A stretch of DNA of 7,931 nt, from the NCBI GenBank assembly GCA_003651045.1, contig QMTJ01000045.1, positions 1 through 7,931 on the forward strand. Direction: 5' to 3'. The notes below the pieces were generated by a model. That model was not told the origin of the DNA. It saw nothing but the letters and a program-made list of their open reading frames with translations, and did no database searches. Within the stretch, counting starts at the first letter, position 1; each line of letters begins with the position of its first letter. The position numbers and the translations under genes were made by a program. This DNA comes from Thermoplasmata archaeon (lineage in GTDB: Archaea; Thermoplasmatota; E2; DHVEG-1). Positions 6,705 through 7,931 of this stretch are shown here, piece by piece.

Positions 6705-6839
6705 TTAACCATTTAAATAGCAATAATCTCCGATAATAAAACCAAAAGAATAATGCCTCTCCACTCTGGAATAATATTTTTTTCTTTGTTCATAGTTGCC
6801 TTTAACGCTGTTTTTCAATTTACTATCTTTTACAGACAT
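6705..6839 (-). CDS. Candidate small protein of 44 residues (possibly frameshifted)
   Basis: No family is recognised. ATG at 6839 reads MSVKDSKLKNSVKGNYEQRKK, a basic hydrophilic start, then continues YYSRVERHYSFGFIIGDYC to a TAA at 6705-6707. It is supported by context more than by composition. GGAGAT lies 10 bases before the ATG, a TATA-like CTTAAATAG (6902-6910) is placed for a start near 6880, and T-runs follow directly. At residues 19-22 the coding strand has an A7 run (6777-6783). One extra A would switch to the neighbouring frame, which reads ILFQSGEALFFWFYYRRLL and KWLKGD, with a stop at 6694-6696 touching the terminator. Either the 44-residue product is right, or the gene has an indel or slippage at the A7 run and makes a product of about 48 residues with a hydrophobic C-terminal half. 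It could also be a decayed gene. Confidence 0.4.
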   Translation of the reverse strand: MSVKDSKLKNSVKGNYEQRKKYYSRVERHYSFGFIIGDYCYLNG

Positions 6840-6901
6840 TATTAGTAATATCTCCTAAATCTCCTCGAAGAGACTTTATTACTCTTTTTTTATCGTTGGT
6901 T

Positions 6902-6910
6902 CTATTTAAG
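6902..6910 (-). promoter_or_regulatory. TATA-like box for the small minus-strand ORF
   Basis: CTTAAATAG on the minus strand, about 65 bases before the ATG at 6839. It predicts a start near 6880 and a leader of about 40 bases. That leader has two SD-like copies in GGAGATTTAGGAGAT (6848-6862 region) and a weak TCTC/GAGA hairpin just before them. Confidence 0.35.
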
Positions 6911-6990
6911 CATATTCTGATAAATTGTCAAAAACGAAAAAATTACACCTCTTTTATTTTATAACCTACTTTTTCCCTGAGAAAAAATCC

Positions 6991-7005
6991 GAAAACGATA
7001 TAAAC
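6991..7005 (+). promoter_or_regulatory. Candidate promoter of the PKD lipoprotein gene
   Basis: GAAAACGATATAAAC combines a BRE-like A-rich element with a TATA core (6998-7004). It predicts transcription from about 7027 and a leader of about 45 bases holding the Shine-Dalgarno. A second AT-rich site, CTTTAAAAACG (7040-7050), would instead predict a leaderless start at 7072, which fits less well with the strong SD. Confidence 0.45.
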
Positions 7006-7057
7006 TCTTTCCATAATTTAACCCTCAAAATCAAAAAAACTTTAAAAACGAATGTGT

Positions 7058-7065
7058 GGGAGGAG
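7058..7065 (+). promoter_or_regulatory. Shine-Dalgarno site deciding the TTG start of the PKD lipoprotein
   Basis: GGGAGGAG ends 6 bases before the TTG at 7072. The protein from this TTG begins directly with a lipoprotein signal peptide, so site and signal agree on the start. Confidence 0.75.
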
Positions 7066-7071
7066 AAATAT

Positions 7072-7677
7072 TTGAAAGGAAAAATAATTGCTATAATGTT
7101 AGCAGTAGCATTAGTTGCAGGAATATTAAGCGGATGCGTAGAAGAAAAAACACCTACATTGACTACAAATAATCCACCTACAGCGAGTTTCACATATACA
7201 CCTGAGAAACCATCTGCTGGTGAGGAGATAACCTTTAATGCATCTGGTTCTTCAGATCCTGATGAAGGAACCGTGTTATCATATAACTGGGACTTTGACA
7301 ACGACGGTGTAGCTGATGCAACTGGAATAGAAGCAACGTGGAATTATACAACTAATGGCACATATACAGTTACATTAACAGTTAACGATACAATAGATGA
7401 GGATACATATAATATGACAATTATAGTAGGAAATGTTGCCCCTACAGCAGCGTTCACATATACAATAGTTAACCTAACAGTAACATTCACAGACCAGTCT
7501 ATGGATCCAAATGGTGATGAATTAACATATCTATGGGATTTTGGAGATAATGAAACCAATACAACTCAGAGTCCAGTACATACTTATGCCGCGGCAGGTA
7601 CGTATAACGTAACTCTGACTGTAACAGATCCATATAACCTAAGTAGCTATGTAACGGAAGAGATAACTGTTGAATAA
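7072..7677 (+). CDS. Secreted lipoprotein with two PKD domains
   Basis: With TTG at 7072 it has 201 residues. A signal peptide MKGKIIAIMLAVALVAGI leads to the lipobox LSGC with Cys22 as the expected lipid-modified residue, so the mature protein should be anchored on the outer face of the membrane. After a Thr-rich linker (26-36) come two PKD beta-sandwich domains: 1 at about 36-119 (PPTASFTYTPEKPSAGE, WDFDNDG, TYTVTLTVND) and 2 at about 123-201 (APTAAFTYT, YLWDFGDNETN, TYNVTLTVTDP). PKD domains mediate surface protein-protein or carbohydrate contacts. No enzyme domain is present, so the role is unknown: a small adhesin or cell-wall component is a guess. Ten N-x-S/T sequons fall in the mature part. 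The frame is open back to 6925, but that extension would bury the signal peptide and is rejected. The gene appears monocistronic. Confidence 0.88.
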   Translation: MKGKIIAIMLAVALVAGILSGCVEEKTPTLTTNNPPTASFTYTPEKPSAGEEITFNASGSSDPDEGTVLSYNWDFDNDGVADATGIEATWNYTTNGTYTVTLTVNDTIDEDTYNMTIIVGNVAPTAAFTYTIVNLTVTFTDQSMDPNGDELTYLWDFGDNETNTTQSPVHTYAAAGTYNVTLTVTDPYNLSSYVTEEITVE

Positions 7678-7786
7678 ACGAGAACAATAAAAATAGTTTA
7701 AACTGATATAAGCATAGAGATAGTTTATAGAAAGGAAAAATCTTACTCTTAAATCTGTTGTAAAATACATCTTTAAATCTCCTACT

Positions 7787-7803
7787 ATTTTTCTATTTTT
7801 TTA
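7787..7803 (+). terminator. T-rich terminator region after the PKD lipoprotein
   Basis: T5 (7788-7792) and T7 (7796-7802) runs lie about 110 bases after the stop. They are the first strong T-runs downstream, so they probably end the transcript, leaving a 3' untranslated part of about 110 bases. Confidence 0.45.
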
Positions 7804-7860
7804 GGTTGTAATTAACATATTTTTGATTTCTACTTTCGTGTGTTTAATTATGTTATACTT

Positions 7861-7906
7861 TTTACAGAAACCCTTGTTTGTTTCAATTACATATTTACAG
7901 AAGCCC
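7861..7906 (+). repeat. Direct repeat TTTACAGAARCCC, two copies 33 bases apart
   Basis: TTTACAGAAACCC (7861-7873) and TTTACAGAAGCCC (7894-7906) match at 12 of 13 bases. They lie in the otherwise featureless end of the window, upstream of a TATA-like CTATAAAAG (7922-7930). They may be a regulator binding pair for a gene beyond the edge, or the start of a longer repeat array; only two copies are visible. Confidence 0.4.
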
Positions 7907-7931
7907 CGGCTCCAATACACCCTATAAAAGA

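Noticed and set aside
6925..7071. 49-residue N-terminal extension of the PKD lipoprotein
   Set aside because: It would bury the signal peptide and lipobox; it contains the likely promoter; its composition is not protein-like; and a strong SD precedes TTG 7072.
7639..7770. Minus-strand ORF of 43 codons starting MYFTTDLRVRFF with GGAGAT before the ATG
   Set aside because: Its distal part lies antisense to the end of the PKD gene, the composition is Tyr/Phe/Leu-rich as expected from AT-rich antisense DNA, and no promoter or terminator fits.
7896..7920. tRNA-like 3' end (GGCTCCA near 7909)
   Set aside because: No T-arm consensus GGTTCRAATCC before it and no cloverleaf can be drawn; the window has no tRNA.
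1..7931. Defence island, CRISPR array, insertion sequence or prophage
   Set aside because: No regularly spaced repeats, transposase, integrase, nuclease or toxin-like genes; Topo VI and KEOPS are housekeeping genes here, in complete form.

Overview
The window reads as an AT-rich archaeal chromosome segment, most likely from a euryarchaeote-type lineage. The signs are a Kae1/Bud32 (KEOPS) pair, both subunits of DNA topoisomerase VI, TATA-box promoters that lie about 25-35 bases before some start codons, T-run terminators, and surface proteins built from PKD and calcium-binding (TSP3-like) repeats. The style of the surface proteins recalls uncultivated Thermoplasmatota. This is only an impression: cultivated Thermoplasmatales usually have gyrase instead of Topo VI and a fused Kae1-Bud32.

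Layout. Bases 1-638 (+) carry the 3' part of a large cell-surface protein: the end of a beta-sandwich domain, several Asp-rich calcium-binding repeats and a C-terminal membrane anchor. A T-run follows, then a TATA box and a tight three-gene operon: kae1 (702-1697), bud32 (1690-2316) and a HAM1/RdgB-type XTP/dITP pyrophosphatase (2313-2879). Both junctions overlap. A separate promoter drives a two-helix membrane protein of unknown function (2943-3470). This meets the topoisomerase VI operon tail to tail at an almost perfect inverted repeat that works as a shared terminator and contains both stop codons.

On the minus strand, top6B (6544-4610) and top6A (4602-3502) form a coupled operon with the top6A ribosome binding site inside the last top6B codons. 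Top6B starts at TTG behind a strong Shine-Dalgarno (SD) site. Its leader holds a small hairpin, and a five-codon ATG ORF overlaps the start.

Bases 6545-7071 contain no large gene. They hold the top6BA leader and promoter, a candidate small minus-strand gene of 44 codons (6839-6705) with its own TATA box, SD site and T-rich terminator, and a promoter for the gene on the other side. Bases 7072-7677 (+) encode a short lipoprotein with two PKD domains. Bases 7678-7931 show only a T-rich terminator, a 13-bp direct repeat and a TATA-like sequence at the very end.

Kae1 and Bud32 make and support the universal t6A37 modification of ANN-decoding tRNAs, and the pyrophosphatase cleans the nucleotide pool. 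Topo VI relaxes and decatenates DNA. The outer genes are envelope proteins. I see no defence island, mobile element, CRISPR array or rRNA/tRNA gene. The core is housekeeping, and the points of most interest are the small minus-strand gene with a possible frameshift at an A7 run and the unusual start region of top6B.
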